Assembly: GCA_947034885.2 (NCBI GenBank)
Contig: OX344758.2
Coordinates: 23,649,067 to 23,713,066 of the forward strand
DNA from: Thuidium tamariscinum
Lineage: Eukaryota > Streptophyta > Bryopsida > Hypnales > Thuidiaceae
Reading direction: 5' to 3'
DNA: 64,000 nucleotides
Numbering within the stretch: position 1 is the stretch's first letter; each line of letters begins with the position of its first letter. The notes under the pieces are model-generated. The model saw only the letters and a list, made by a program, of their open reading frames with translations, was not told where the DNA came from and made no database searches. Position numbers and translations under genes: made by a program. Of the stretch, positions 21,601 to 34,774 are shown piece by piece.

Positions 21601-23430
21601 TGCAAATTCAAGAAGGAAGTACCGAGCTTCTACTTCCAATGAATTTTAATAAGCATGGTAGTGGCTCTAATGTAAGTAATCTCAAGAGTATTATTCCAAA
21701 GTCAAAAATACCTTCATAATAAATTAATCAAAGGTGGAAATATTTCAATGGATAAATTTAGAAAATTAAAAAAACTAGGTAGAGTACCAAATTTTTGGAG
21801 TGAGTAATGTCTTTATTACTACATGTTTATCTTTGATTTGAAGATAAGTATAGATCAACAAACATTTATATATTAGATGACAGTGTTTGTTTGTTTGTTT
21901 TCTTTTTTTTCTTTTAGCAAGATCTCCTAGATTGTGTATCCCTTGATTATGTTCTTGGTACCATTAGAAAGCCCTTTTAGAGAAGGGGTGCAAACTATAC
22001 ATTGAATATTGAAGTTTTTACAGATTATAAATTAAAAAAATACTTTCATTTTCATTATATTATATTACAATAATAATATAGAGCATACTAGTTATATTGA
22101 AATCAAGAATCTAGTGATTCATTTCAAAAAGATCACCATGCTCACTAGAAATGTAGTATACAATTTTGTCTTACCTTCAAGTTGAGGATACTTTAAACCT
22201 CATTAATTCAAAATGTTGCAAGAAATTAATATCCCATGCACTAATAGAAGAAATCATTGGTATGCATGGAATGTAAATTTCATTTTTGGAAATTATAAAA
22301 AGAAAGATTTAACATTTTTTACATATAATTTCTTTTTAAATTTGACCTTCACTTAACTTTTTGGTCTTTTTAATTTGATATAATTTTAACAAAAGCCATC
22401 CTCTGAGCCATTTTAATGCCGATGACCCCTATTTATAATACAAGAGTTGCGTACCTAGAATAAAAACCTCCAAATTGTCATTTGTGACATTCAATCACTA
22501 GTACTATTTTAATATTAGACAATTTTTTAAAATTATGAAAAAATTAAGTAAGATGTATGATAGTCATGAGTACCTTCTCTAGAAATCTTGAGTCATTTGG
22601 AGCAAAAATGCAAAAGTTATGATAAAAAAACAGATCAGTACGAGACATGTGACGGAAAATAGTACAAGTGTTTTGTGCAATCACCCTTGTGAACTTTGAA
22701 TGACTTCCAAAAACTGATGCATCTTGGATTGATTTGAAATTTTTCTACAAAAAATAGGAGAGAGGATGTACATTTTACAATAAGTTTTATTGAATATGGA
22801 CATTGAATGCAAAGGTTACAACACTTTGAATTGGACCTCTAGTTTATATGAGGACAATTTTGGCCCCCTTGAGTGCTTAGGAGAAAACAAGGGTAATCAA
22901 TTTATTCCTCTAAATAAGGGGTCCTATTGAACACTTTAAAATTAATGATAAGTTTGGATGTACTATTGTGCAGATTGTTATATAGTAGTCACTTAACTTC
23001 TAAGTGCTTGAGTGGCCATTTTATGATTGTTACTAGACTTTGGGTAGGATTTTTGGATAGAAAAATGCATTTTTGAAAATTGTTTTCTTTTGTGCAAACT
23101 ATAGATCGCCCAAGTTGTTTTTCAATTTTAATATTCAAAACTAAGACTACAACAATACAACAAAAATTATAAGGGAAATAGTATAAAGTGTTAAGAATTA
23201 GTATTCTATTGGAAAATTCAATTTACAATTTGGATGTTCTCATCACTAAGCATACATCTTCTCCATGTGGGAAGCTTCTGTACTTCAAGTACAAACCAAT
23301 ATTGTCTTGGAGTAGCTTTGTGTGTTTGCTTGAGACTGGCAAATTGAATCAGTGGCTCAGTGTAAGTTAGTATGAGTGTGGTGTAGTGTCCTTTCTCGCC
23401 TTTGGGCCTCACTAATGTGTATCTACTAAG
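18620..23430. other. AT-rich intergenic region
   Basis: Very AT-rich DNA with many short A and T runs. No ORF with a recognisable motif, no LTR and no clear TIR pair was found. It probably contains decayed transposons. Confidence 0.4.
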
Positions 23431-23431
23431 G

Positions 23432-25767
23432 CCCAGTTTATACTTGGGGTCGGATTGAAGGCTGGCCGAAACTCTCTAAGTTTGAATCAATAGGATCACT
23501 CAATTTCTTCAAATCCAGCTCAAGGGTTTTATACTTGGGGCTGGCTGGAACCATAACTCATCCTATGTATTGTCTTAGATGGCATGGTTTGGACGCCAAA
23601 CCATCTGGCCCCAAGGGAGTAATCGGGATGAGGTTTTGGGTGGCCGAAACTCCCATCTAGGGCCGGATTGGGCTCCTTCGTTGGATCAAAGAAATCTCTA
23701 CCTTTAATTTTTTAAACTTCACTTTTGTTTTCTTAAAATCTCTATTGTTTTTCTTACTTGTTTGTCTTGAAGCAATTTTTTGTTTCTACAATCAGTATCA
23801 GGTATAATAAGCTTAAATACATGTATGTTTTGATTGGTGCTTGTCGGTTGTAACGATCAACTAATCACCGATTCTGTTTGGTGGCTTAGTAATCAACAAG
23901 GAATATGAATTTTAATTCAAATAATTCAAATAATTATTTAAATAATTTTAATTCAAATAATTCAAATAATTATTTAAATAATTTTAATTCAAATAATTAT
24001 AATATAATTAAAAAAATTAATTTAAAAACTAAATTAACCTCAAATGGTTAAATTCAAAAAAAAAATTGTTTAACTATTTGAATAAATTTAATTGTTTACT
24101 TGCTAAAAGCTACCATTAAAAATAGTTCATATTTCTCTATTTCATTGTTTGGATGTGAAAGGAAGTTCTTATAGACCAAATAACACAACATTGGATACTG
24201 TATTATATTTCTATATTCCAAAATAGTTTAAACAAAATATAGTAGTCTCCTTTTTAATCTACCATTTAAGATTTTATTGACTTTTTAAGGAAGTTGAACT
24301 CTTTCAAACAATTTTCAAAAAATTGTAGAAAGAATAGAATTGAATTTGGCATTTACTCCAACTCAATATATATTTTGGCATAAATCAATTCTATAAATTA
24401 GTAGAACATCAAATCCTTTATCTCCCTTTTAAACATCCAAAAGCTCTTTCTATGGCCATTTTAGTGCTAGATTGTATGAAATTTTAATGAATTTTTTTCC
24501 TAAGTGGTTCATCTTATACATCTTTGAATGGATTCATTAGATTTATAGCACCTCCCACTAATTTGCAATGTAAAAAATTTGTAGAAAAATAATATTTTTA
24601 TTTTTGAAGTAAAATAAATAGGAAAAAAATAGAAAAACAAAAACAAATGTTTTTCGTTTATTTTTCAATAAAGATTAGAGGATATAAAAAGATAAACATG
24701 CATATTTTAAAGTTTTAAAATTTTTTTTAATTGATTTTATTGAGCATTGAAAAAATCCAAAAGCATATAAATTAGAGATTAGCCCTTGAACGTCCGCACA
24801 TTCAAAAAGTGGATGCGCCTTGGTCAACCCTGATTGTAACTTTCAAAATATCCATTATTGGTATGTATTTTAAACTAAGAAAATGAAGCTTGACAAGTTT
24901 TCTTTCTATTCTATTTTGAAATTTTGAAAAATGTCAAAAATTGAAAGAATTATTGCAACTGAAAGCTCCATGTGTTAGAATCCAAATAACACAGTATGGT
25001 GTGTTTTTAATTCATATTTTAAAAAAAAAAAATTGAATTTGACTTTAAGTTATAAATTTATATTTTTCATTCTATCCTTGATTTATAGTAAAAATTACAA
25101 ATTTTTCTAATATATTTTCTAATTGATATAATTTTATTTCACCTTTAGCTTAAAAAATTCACAATAATTTTATTTTTCCATCAAAATTATTGAAAAAAAC
25201 AGCATAAATAGAAAATGCACTTTTCCACTAGTGAAAAATATCAATATTTTGTACATCGATTAAATAAAAGGATAAATTTGGTTTGATAGTTGAATTTGAC
25301 TTCAAGGTCTTTGTTGTGGCTGTTTTGGATGTAAAAAATAAAATAACCAATTGAAATTTTTTCACACTAATCTCCACTGCTACTTGTACCACTTGTGAAA
25401 AATTCAAATAATTTGAATTGTTTTTGCTATTTTTACTTATTTATGTTCAATTTTTGCAACAAAAATGATAACGATTATAATTTTTCACAAAACAAATTGA
25501 AATTTGTCATAGTGATATACAATTCTTAGTTTCAAGTAATAAAAATATAATATTGTTGTTTGGTCACAATTTAGAAGGCCAAATTTAGTTCAGACATGAT
25601 GTTTGACCATTTCACAATGGATCAAGACGTTTAGGGGTTAGACCCTAGAGTCCGGCCCAAGGAGTTTATATTAATTGGGGCTGGATGGAAAAATTGGGAC
25701 CGGATTGAAGGCCAATCTGGCCGACCTTCCATCCGGCCCCAGGCCCAATCTAAACCGCCCCTTAATA
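23432..25767. mobile_element. probable non-autonomous DNA transposon with GC-rich ends
   Basis: Two GC-rich ends flank 2 kb of AT-rich DNA. The left end (from about 23431) reads AAGGCCCAGTTTATACTTGG, then a CGGATTGAAGG block. The inverted right end (to about 25764) reads AAGGGGCGGTTTAGATTGGG, then a CGGATGGAAGG block. Subterminal copies of TATACTTGGGGCTGG-like sequence recur at about 23532 and 25672. The resemblance to PIF/Harbinger or hAT ends is only loose, and the target duplication (TAA/TTA) is ambiguous. No transposase is seen. Confidence 0.5.
23911..24000. repeat. 36-bp AT tandem repeat, 2.5 units
   Basis: Units start TTTAATTCAAATAATTC at 23911, 23947 and 23983. They are nearly identical, so the expansion is recent. 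Confidence 0.85.
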
Positions 25768-25779
25768 ATAAGAAGTTGA

Positions 25780-26400
25780 AGGTCTCCCTGCCCTCCTTCC
25801 CAGCATCATGTTCCCATGATTGGCTCCGAAGCGGACTTTAGCAACTCCACCTGCAGAGTGCAGATATTCTGATGGAAGATTCATTCCGCTCACTTGCTGT
25901 ACGTCCCACCGCAGGAGAGTTCCACTGAAGAATGGAGAAATAATTTGCTTCCAACTGGAATTGCATTTCAATTGCACATGGAAGACCCTCCCTGTGGTGA
26001 GCCTGGCTGGTCTGAGAGAGCCACTCAGTGAGGGAGTGAGGGCCCAAGTGGATGAAAATGCTCCCGCCACCGATCTCCAATTTCCCAAACATCCGTCCTT
26101 CCCAGTCTCCCACGTGGGAACTGGGAAGAGTAGGGCTGCCCAATCCGTCCATGGGGAGGCAGTCCAGGCCACTTTTTTCTCCAGTCCACTTGGGAATTGG
26201 GGCATCCCCTGTTTCTGGAGTCCCGTTTGGTGGGCTGGGCTGGGCGAACCGGGTGGATTGGCTCCCTCGCTCAGCCTTCCCATGTTTTACCAGAGGTGCA
26301 AGCAAAAACAAAAAGCCCCCTAGTTTACCCATAGCTAATTTGGGGTTTCTGATCACAAATATGAATTCAAAATTTGCAAAAGAAAATTTGTGTGAACAAT
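25780..26400. other. GC-richer unassigned stretch
   Basis: Contrasts with AT-rich DNA on its left. Open frames exist on both strands (about 170 codons each; plus 25820-26323, minus 25838-26356), which is what GC-rich non-coding DNA also gives. No motif was recognised. It could be a gene fragment or part of the distal promoter of the transporter gene. Confidence 0.35.
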
Positions 26401-26449
26401 AAAAAATTGCAGCATTTTACCCAAGTGGCCGAGTGAGGGGGTCAGTTCT

Positions 26450-26480
26450 CCCTGCCCGGCTGGCCCGGCCCGGCCCGGCC
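26450..26480. repeat. short GGCCC tandem array
   Basis: Consecutive CCGGC/CCCGG pentamers (about five) end in GGCCCATTGG, upstream of the transporter gene. GGCCCA resembles plant promoter site II/TCP elements; this link is inference. Confidence 0.6.
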
Positions 26481-26659
26481 CATTGGAGGGTAACTTATTA
26501 GGTTTGATGGTTTGGGGCAGGGCCGTGTGAGTGCGCCACTGAAGGGCGAGCTCTTATTAGTCTCAACTTATTAGTTCAATGAAACTCATCTGCGGGGGGG
26601 GATGCAAGCTCCACTCTGTCACCCATTCGTCCGTTCTCTGGCTGGTCAGAATGGAAGTC

Positions 26660-27258
26660 CGTCCATCCTTCCGAGCAACCTCGTCTGCCCCTGCTGCCCT
26701 CTCCCTCTCTCTCTCTCGCCGCATTCATTCTGTGCATCTCTCCTAACTTCGTGACTTTCCTCCCGCGCCCTCCCTGGCTCCCTCCCTTGCTCCCTCGACT
26801 GTCCTTTCGCCGTCGTGGCTTCGTTCGTGGCTGGCTCTTTCTCTCTGGATCTTCTTTTGCAGCTGCGCCCCTCCCCGCTTCCTCCCTTCCTCCACTTTCA
26901 TTGCTGCCTTCTTCTTTGCCCTTCTTTCCTGTGGATCCCTTGTCTTTCGCACTTCTTCTTTCCTTCGTCTCCATTGTCCCCAACCCCCCGTCCCTCTTCT
27001 CTCCTGTCCCGTCCACCTTGTTCTAGATCCTGTGCTTCCCAACCCCTTGGGAATGCTCCGCATCTAGAACCCCTGCCATTGCTGTTCGTTTCCGCAGATT
27101 TTCCTGGGCTCCCTTTTATGGAGTTTGCGAAGCCTTCTATCGATGTAGCATTCAGGACTTCTTCTGGTGGAGCATAAACTTGCAACACTAGCTCTGCTGT
27201 GCTCAGGGGCCACGCCTGGCAGCGACCAGGAGGGAGGGAACACCTTGGATCTGCCGAC
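26660..27258 (+). promoter_or_regulatory. pyrimidine-rich promoter/5' leader of the transporter gene
   Basis: Strongly C/T-biased plus-strand sequence, including (CT)n at about 26699-26727 and long TTC/CCT runs to 27050, just upstream of the start codon. Such pyrimidine patches are common around plant transcription starts. No clear TATA box was seen. Open frames on both strands here are products of the compositional bias. Confidence 0.5.
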
Positions 27259-30200
27259 ATGAATGGAGTGGTGGAATGTAAGACGTGCGGGTCAAAGGCG
27301 AGGCCAGTTTCGGTGGCCTATGATAGACAGCGTAGCAGTAAACAATCAAACTGGAGGGCGCTCAATGTGCTTCTCGTCCTTGGCGACTGTACTCTTATTG
27401 CCCTCCAGGTACGTCCGTAGATCTATTTCAGAGGGTTGCGAACCAGGGTTTGACTTTACATTGGAGAGGTGGAATTGCTCATTCGGATCGTAATTCAAGT
27501 CCGGCGGTCTCAGCGGAAACCTCCTCAATGCAGACTTCTTCGATCTAGGTTTTCGTTACGCGAGCATCCCTAACCCCAACTGTTGTTCAGCTCTATGAGG
27601 TTCGTAGGGTTGCCGAGGACTGTTCTGAGCTTAGAGTCCGATCTGCTGTCACTCGTGGTGAATACTAGACTTACCAGCCCACAATTTTCTGACATCACGG
27701 ATCTCGGCAAAGATCTTGTACCAGTTACAGCTAAGAGGGTTGAATTCGCTTCAAATCATTAGTTTGCTTCGGATTCCCATCGATCGTGGAGTAACCCTAA
27801 CATCATCAGGTAGGCAGGGAGTGTTTAACAGAAGTAGCGAACTGCTTTACTTACATCATTCCCTTTTCTGAAGGCGAACAAATATATCAATTCTAGCGGG
27901 ATAACCTAAAAGCGGAACGGGAGACGAGTAACGTAAATCAAAGAAAATATCTGCTACCTGGAGTTATCTTCGTAGTGTTTCGTCCGATTATATACTGGTG
28001 TCCTATTTTCCAATGCAGAAACCCAAATCTGTTTCTGGTTTTGAGACTAGAGTCGAATATGGGAGTGTACCAAGAAATTTTGACTTGCTAGTCTTGAGCG
28101 ACAGGGATGACGATTTTCTTAAGGTTGCTGTTGTCTCAATTCCGCTGATTTATGACAGTGCTCGAAAAGATGATGGCTTGTCAGCTCGTGTTTCTTACCT
28201 TGTCATTTCTATGTTCAATATCCGTTTCCAATTAACGGTCTGGTTACTAGTGAAGAGGTTCCATTTGATTGGGATTTCATGTTCCTTTAGTTGATTGAGT
28301 TTTTTGACGGATCATATTTCCGGATGGTTGCACCGATGTTTCAGTATTCATAATTACCGTTTTGTATGTAACTACACCCTCAACGATCGCGCTGGTTCAC
28401 CGATTTGTCTTGTATTTCAATGGCTAATTAGTATATCGATTTTCCTCATGTCTCAGGCATCATGCACTGTTCGATGATTCTTTTAAGAATCTCTCGTACA
28501 CCCGGTTCGCTTCTCTTTATCTTTAAGTTTGTCGTTGTATCACGCTTCTTCCTTCTGCTGGACGATTTCAGTTATTCGTAAGCCTCCTATCTAATAACTT
28601 AAATTGAGTTGTTGTTTTGTTCAGCCAATATTGGTGTACATATCGAAAGTGGACGGAAAGTTTCTCTTCAGTCCAGTGAGCGTGAACTTTCTTACAGAAT
28701 TCATGAAAGTGGTATTTGCCATTGGCATGTTACTATGGCAGGTGATTACGTTCTGTGACATTCGTTGAAAATGTGCTTTGTTTGTAGGCTTGCTACCGTA
28801 ATGTTATGAATATATCTTAAACGTGTTAGTTTAATATTTGGCTTTTTATGTGAGTATAATGTTATGAATAGGGCTTAATGCCAGGAATGTATTACGTCCG
28901 TTTAAAGCCTTTTTCGTCGAACAAACACTCCATATGCTGAGGGATGTTTGAGCCTGCTGTCATGAGCACACGTAAACTGCGTTCATTTGCATTCGCAGGC
29001 ACGTCAACAACGACCAACAGAGCTGTCATTGCTCTCCCCAAATGTCATTTTGACGGTGTGTTCCTCGTGTTCCTCAAAGTTGCCTTACCTCAACGGAGGA
29101 AGTTATCTTACCTCTATCAGTGTCTTTCTGGCTTCCATTAGTACACGAGTCTGCCCTTGCGTGTGTGTGGACTTTGCTAAGGAGGTTCTATCTGTTTTCC
29201 CATAACCTGTTTTGAAATTAACATTCCTGTGTCATGGGATGATGGGAGCAACTCCTGTCGTGTTAATTTCAGTTATAACTGACCACTTTTGAATGTAAGT
29301 TGTTTTACTGTGTCAAAATATTTTCTGAGTTGTGCAATAAACATGTCTTTGAATGCAGGCCGCAAGAAAGAATTATCTGCTAGCTGTTCCTGCATGTTTG
29401 TACGCCATCAACAATTATTTGAAATTTATCATGCAGGTACATGTTATGTCAAGTATCAATTACTTCAAACTTTCCAGAAGCTGTCTGCACGTCTTTTACA
29501 AGGTGTAGCCGTTGAAATCTTTTGATACATGTAGCAAGGTGTATAGGGCTTTCGTGTAGAGAGTTTCAAGAAACTGAAGGTGAAACTCATCCGGGTGTGC
29601 TGCAGTTATACTTTAATCCTGCAACCGTGAAGATGTTGAGTAATTTAAAGGTGAGTAGTGTTTGTTTGTCTCTTAGAGCATCTTCGAGTGCTGCACTTTG
29701 TGTTGCTTCAATGGCGTCTACATTATATATCTTTATTCACTTCAGATAGCTTACATTATGAAATGTATAGCTTTGACAAATATCAGCTCTATGTATTGCT
29801 TGTACAAGGTAAAATACACTTAGCTGAAATGCCTATTCAATTCCAATATTCAAGATTGATGAATTTAAGATGTCAATTTCTTATGATGCACCATTGTCAG
29901 TCCCATCTGTATATCAATGGTTTAACGATAGTGGCACCTCCATCTGCATCAAGTAAGCTCTATTTCAAACTGCACTGTGTTCCTGATTTTGTCAATTGTG
30001 GATGACTGGGTTTCTTATGCAATACGCATGTCAAGAAAATATTGACATGTCCGAGCTCATCTGAAAATGTCTTCGGTGTCACCAGGTTTTAGTAATCGCT
30101 CTCCTGTTGAAGGCAGTCATGAAACGACGCTTTACTGTCATGCAGGTGACTTTCGCTTTCGTGTGTAGTCCGTTCTTGTTATTCATCAATTTAATCATTT

Positions 30201-33032
30201 AATTATTTGCTTCAGCCTTATCACCATATAGTTTTTCCTTGCCTTACGAATTGTTTTGGATTGCAGTGGGAAGCTCTTACACTGCTTTTAATAGGAATAA
30301 GTGTGAATCAGCTTCATACAACTAAAGAAGGTGCAACTGCTCTCGCGGTTCCAATCGCATCAGTGGCATATTTTTATACCCTCGTCTTTGTAAGTACCAC
30401 GCCACATTTGAGGGGGAAAATTCTGTTCTGTCTATGAAGCATATACTTATATATGTATATATGTATGTTATAATCTGTGGTCCTCCTGTTTTTGTAGGGG
30501 ATAAAAACTTATCTCTAATTAGATCTTTTCCCTCTTTTTATTTTATTTTATTCAGGTGACAGTCCCCTCGTTGGCATCAGTTTATAATGAGTATGCACTC
30601 AAAAGCCAGTTTGATACTAGTGTACACCTGCAGGTTTGTTTCGCAACTTTTAAATTTTATTCGTGTTGGTTAGCTTTTGGGATGGTTGGGATGCCGAATT
30701 CCTGCACGTATTTGGCTCTAGACAATCGTCCCTTTTTTGAAGTTCTGTTTGTGCAGAACCTCTTTCTGTATGCATATGGCGCCATGTTCAACTTCGTTGC
30801 AATTATGGGTACTACTATCTACCAAGGTCGGTCTTTCTCTTGCCTCCTAATTTTTGGATCGACCTGTTTGATAACGTTCCCAAGGATATTTCGTAATTTT
30901 GTTCAAACTGATTGGGCTTCTTTCTTGTTTCAATATTTGGAGTCGTTACTGAGGATTTTGCGGTTTGCATTCCGTATGAGCTGGAGCAGGTGGTGCAGGG
31001 TTTAATATTTTTGAGGGACATTCAAAGGCCACAATGTTCCTGATTATCAATAATGCTGCTCAGGGCATCCTTTCTTCCTTTTTCTATAAGTATGCCGGTA
31101 AGCTCCATCCTAAACTTCAGATTAGGGTCTAGTTGGATCTGAAAAAGTGGCATTCTCTTCAAGAAACCAGTCTTTTGATATGTATTTACGACACTTAATG
31201 AATGCCACCAACAGGTACTTAGATATCTAGAAAGTACCTTTTGAGGAGAATTTTTCAGTTTTTTCAAGTGGTTTGAAAAATACCATGAGGTTGACACAGA
31301 ACCTTTTTCATGCGTCTAATCTCAACATTCATCTCACCATCTGAAAAGAGGAAGCAAGAGATTTTGCGAGTTGACACAAGTACTTTCACCCCGAATTTTT
31401 TTTTTGGCAATCGCTCATAGGGGTCCTTTGCTGGATTCTTTTGCAGACACAATTTTGAAGAAGTATTCTTCAACAGTTGCTACCATTTTTACGGGTCTTG
31501 CTTCAGCTGCACTATTTGGACATGCACTGACAATAAATTTTGTCCTTGGGGTCACCATCGTGTTCATTTCTATGCATCAGGTTATTTTCTCGACCCTATT
31601 TGTGCCTTTTATTCTTAAAGGTCAGGCAGCTGACAGTTAATCCAAATTTCCAACAAGATAAACAGCGTCATAAAGTGCAACGTGGAAAAAGAACATATTG
31701 ATTGCGTCCGAATATAAGTCCCACCGATGATGTGTAGATCATGTCCTAGCAGTTGGATTTTCCATTGCAGCAATCAACCTTTGTTAACAAATTCGAAGTA
31801 AAAAATCAAAATTCCCTTTCAGTTTGATTTTGAACTGAATATATATTAGTGATGCTCATAAGGAGATTTTTGCCAAATGTTTAAAATATGCACTTATATG
31901 GCGATATTTTTTCTTCCCCAGAGTTTGGATGATATATAATTATTGAATAATTATATTGTTGTATACTTTTTCAATTTTTAATGATCATTGTTTGGGCCGA
32001 AAAAACTGGGTTTTGAAGTGAAACATGTTGTCTCACTCTTTGAGTTTTAGAATGTGTTCACTTAGAATTTTTGGAAATACATGTTGTGAAAAATGATGAA
32101 TAACGAATACAAGAATATAGGGAAATTTGGATGGATGAATGAAGGTGTTACATGAGAAAGTTGTTACTTCCAACAATCATCTCAGTGTACACTTTCGGGA
32201 CGTGTGTCTTCGTGCGGTATGTATCGGACAGTTCTTGCTGGTTACGCTAAACCATTATAGGAGTTTTATTATGGTGCTCTGGCATTTCTTGATAGAATCT
32301 AAGATTCTGGTCTGTTTGTGCAGTTTTTCTCGTCTGTTTCAAAACCGCAACTTGAAGAAACGAGTTATACGCATTTGGAAACACTGGGACGGAAACTTGA
32401 GTAAGTTGCATGATTAATCTTCTATCTTTGAAGATGGCCAAATTTTTACAAGTCTCTAATTGTTTATGATGCATATTCGTTCGTTCCTTTTTTAGCAGAA
32501 TTTACTGCCTAAATCTATAATCTCTTAGCGAATTGTTTACATTTAGTCTTCTTCACGACTTTTATGATTATCGTTATCCTGGAAAGATGACATGCATAGT
32601 TGTTGACACTGTTTTAAATTGGAACAGCAAGAAAGATTCTTCATTGGATGATTTGGCTTCTGTTGCGCATCAGGAAGTAAGTTTTGTCTAACCTGCCCTT
32701 TGAATCATGTTTCTTCACTTCTTGAAAAGCCCACAGCTTCTGCTCTTTGCTCTTTTATTTATTGTGAGGTCTATAGAGCGTTTAAGGAAGTTTATAATTA
32801 CCCGGTGAACTAAAGCACTGTGACCTAAGACATCGATATGGGCTAACAGGGAGCTCTGATGTTCTTGTGATTTCGGAACTCGTTGATTGTAGTAATCCAG
32901 CATGAGAGTTTTCAAGATCAAGTGGTTGGATACTTCACAACAGCCTGATTCTGTTTTTCAATGTCGTTGATTGTGCAGGGAAGCCATACTATTTCGGTTA
33001 GGTCAGAAAGGGAACCCTTACTTCCTAAGTAA
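27259..33032 (+). CDS. CMP-sialic acid transporter-like nucleotide-sugar transporter, 14 exons
   Basis: Exons: 27259-27408, 28625-28741, 28999-29055, 29359-29436, 29606-29650, 30086-30145, 30267-30389, 30556-30633, 30757-30826, 30999-31097, 31447-31580, 32324-32400, 32628-32676, 32979-33032. All have GT-AG boundaries with compatible phases, giving 396 aa. The start is the ATG opening [20 protein letters not shown]. The family is shown by [58 protein letters not shown] [43 protein letters not shown] and FISMHQ. The family comprises multi-membrane-span Golgi antiporters that import nucleotide sugars in exchange for the nucleotide monophosphate. The closest match remembered is the plant CMP-sialic acid transporter-like/UTr6 group. 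Plants lack abundant sialic acid, so the true substrate is unsettled. The C-terminal tail ends SEREPLLPK. Convergent with the Rab gene at 34775. Confidence 0.93.
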
Positions 33033-34774
33033 GCTCTGAATTCTAAAACATATCTCTATTTGAGCTGCAGCCCGTGTAAAAGTATTTTCGCAAATCAAAT
33101 AGCCAGTCATTCATTCCTTAAAATCATATTTGCAACTAATATCCTTAAGCTGACTTCTAATGTGCTTCAAATGAGGTAAGAGAATTTTGAGGTCCTGAGC
33201 TGTTATGTAATCATGCGGGGGGCTTTCTGTTTCTGAAAGGGCGTTGCAGAACTTAGAAAGGATGTTACTAAGGCTTCATTGCCATTAGGAGATTTCACTG
33301 TATTACAAAGAATAGCAATGCGGTGTGGAATAGCCTGTTCTACGTCTTTATGGAATCAATTAGATATTCTTTGCTAGAGTCAGCCCAATCATTTACTGGA
33401 CTTCTGGAATGCAAGTTTAGCTGGTCTGACTGTTTGGAGATCATCACTATCTGACCTTACAATATGCATACAACCTCAATCCTGGTGGACAAATAAATGG
33501 CTTTCAGCATTTTTGTGGAAACTAGGAATGAATAAATTCATCTAGTTCATTACTAACCCTCGGTAATAGTTTGCAAGGTAATAAACATCACTTGTTTCAC
33601 TAAAAAAACAAATTTTAAACATATATTTTTTGGCTTATTGAAAGCCTGCCCTGAAAATGCAAAAACTCAATGTGGGCTTCCCAATCCGATGGGCAAGAGA
33701 AAAAACACTACATGTCAAACAGTACCCACGTGTTCAAGGGTTAGAGCCAAATTTGCCGCACTTGTATCCACTTGTAGGTCACCAATCCCATTATGGGCTA
33801 GTCTACAGCTCAACTGTATTGAAGACCCTAGTCTGAGGATCTCTTGGATCCTAATGTAGAAGATGCAGTTTAGGGAATTATGAGGGCCCAATTGGTGCCC
33901 ATCTCTACGGTCCACTACGGGGAGCTACCGTTTGTGGTATTTTTGTGACCACCTGCAACGAGACTTTCATTTTCAAAAAATGAGTTGTTTGAAAGACATG
34001 TGAAATAGTCCTTTTGCCGTCCATTCGCAGAAAAAAGAATTCTGAACACAGTAAGTGAACCATGCGCAGTGACAAAATGGTCCACAATGGGCTTCCTAGC
34101 TGTCTTCCAAAAACGCGGCGGTTGAACAGAATCGGCTGACCAGCTAAGTGATGGAACTCGACACAAACACCGGCTGCCGGGATTCACAACGAATTTCAAT
34201 GCCGGAAACATTAAAGATGGGACAAACCCGAAAAACCAACAGAACACTGGAGAAAAACTCCAACCAGCCAAGAGCTGATCTCATCAGAAAGCCAAATGGT
34301 ATCGACGTGAATGAATGACGAAAGCGGTGAATTGATGGTATTTAATTGCACTGCCGGGACGAATGGCAAGCTTTTTCCTTTCCAGACAGCACAAGCCTAA
34401 GCATGGTTTACAACTTAAGAATCCCACATACACCCTGGCTACCATGTCCCACTTACAGTAGTATGGACACACAAATGGATGTGTCTACCTACATGTGAAC
34501 CCTTCAAATTATCCACCCTTATCAAGGCAGAGACCTACCACCTGAAATGTTTCAACTAGTCTTGCAAATGAAGAGATACAGAGAAAAAAGACGATGCTCC
34601 TGTTCCATGCACAGAGGAAGAACCTTCCCAGGATCTCCAGGTCAACCTGCCATCAAACAATAAATCGGCCAACTACACGAGGCTTCCAAGGAACGAAGCA
34701 GAGGTGCATGCAGATGCACAATGCCCCACATAACAAGGCACTGTAGCGCCTACTCAATGCCAGAGCAAAGTGGT
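33033..34774. other. intergenic between convergent genes, including both 3' UTRs
   Basis: 1.7 kb between two stop codons that face each other. It must contain both polyadenylation regions. AATAAA-like signals are frequent, so exact ends cannot be set. No gene or repeat was recognised. Confidence 0.45.

Noticed and set aside
25820..26356. A gene on either strand of about 170 codons
   Set aside because: Both strands are open because of base composition; no start context, domain or splice pattern supports one over the other, so it was left unassigned.
26576..27260. Several open frames of 90-146 codons on both strands upstream of the transporter
   Set aside because: They mirror C/T-rich leader sequence (Arg/Gly/Glu on one strand, Pro/Ser/Leu on the other), have no motifs, and overlap the true first exon.
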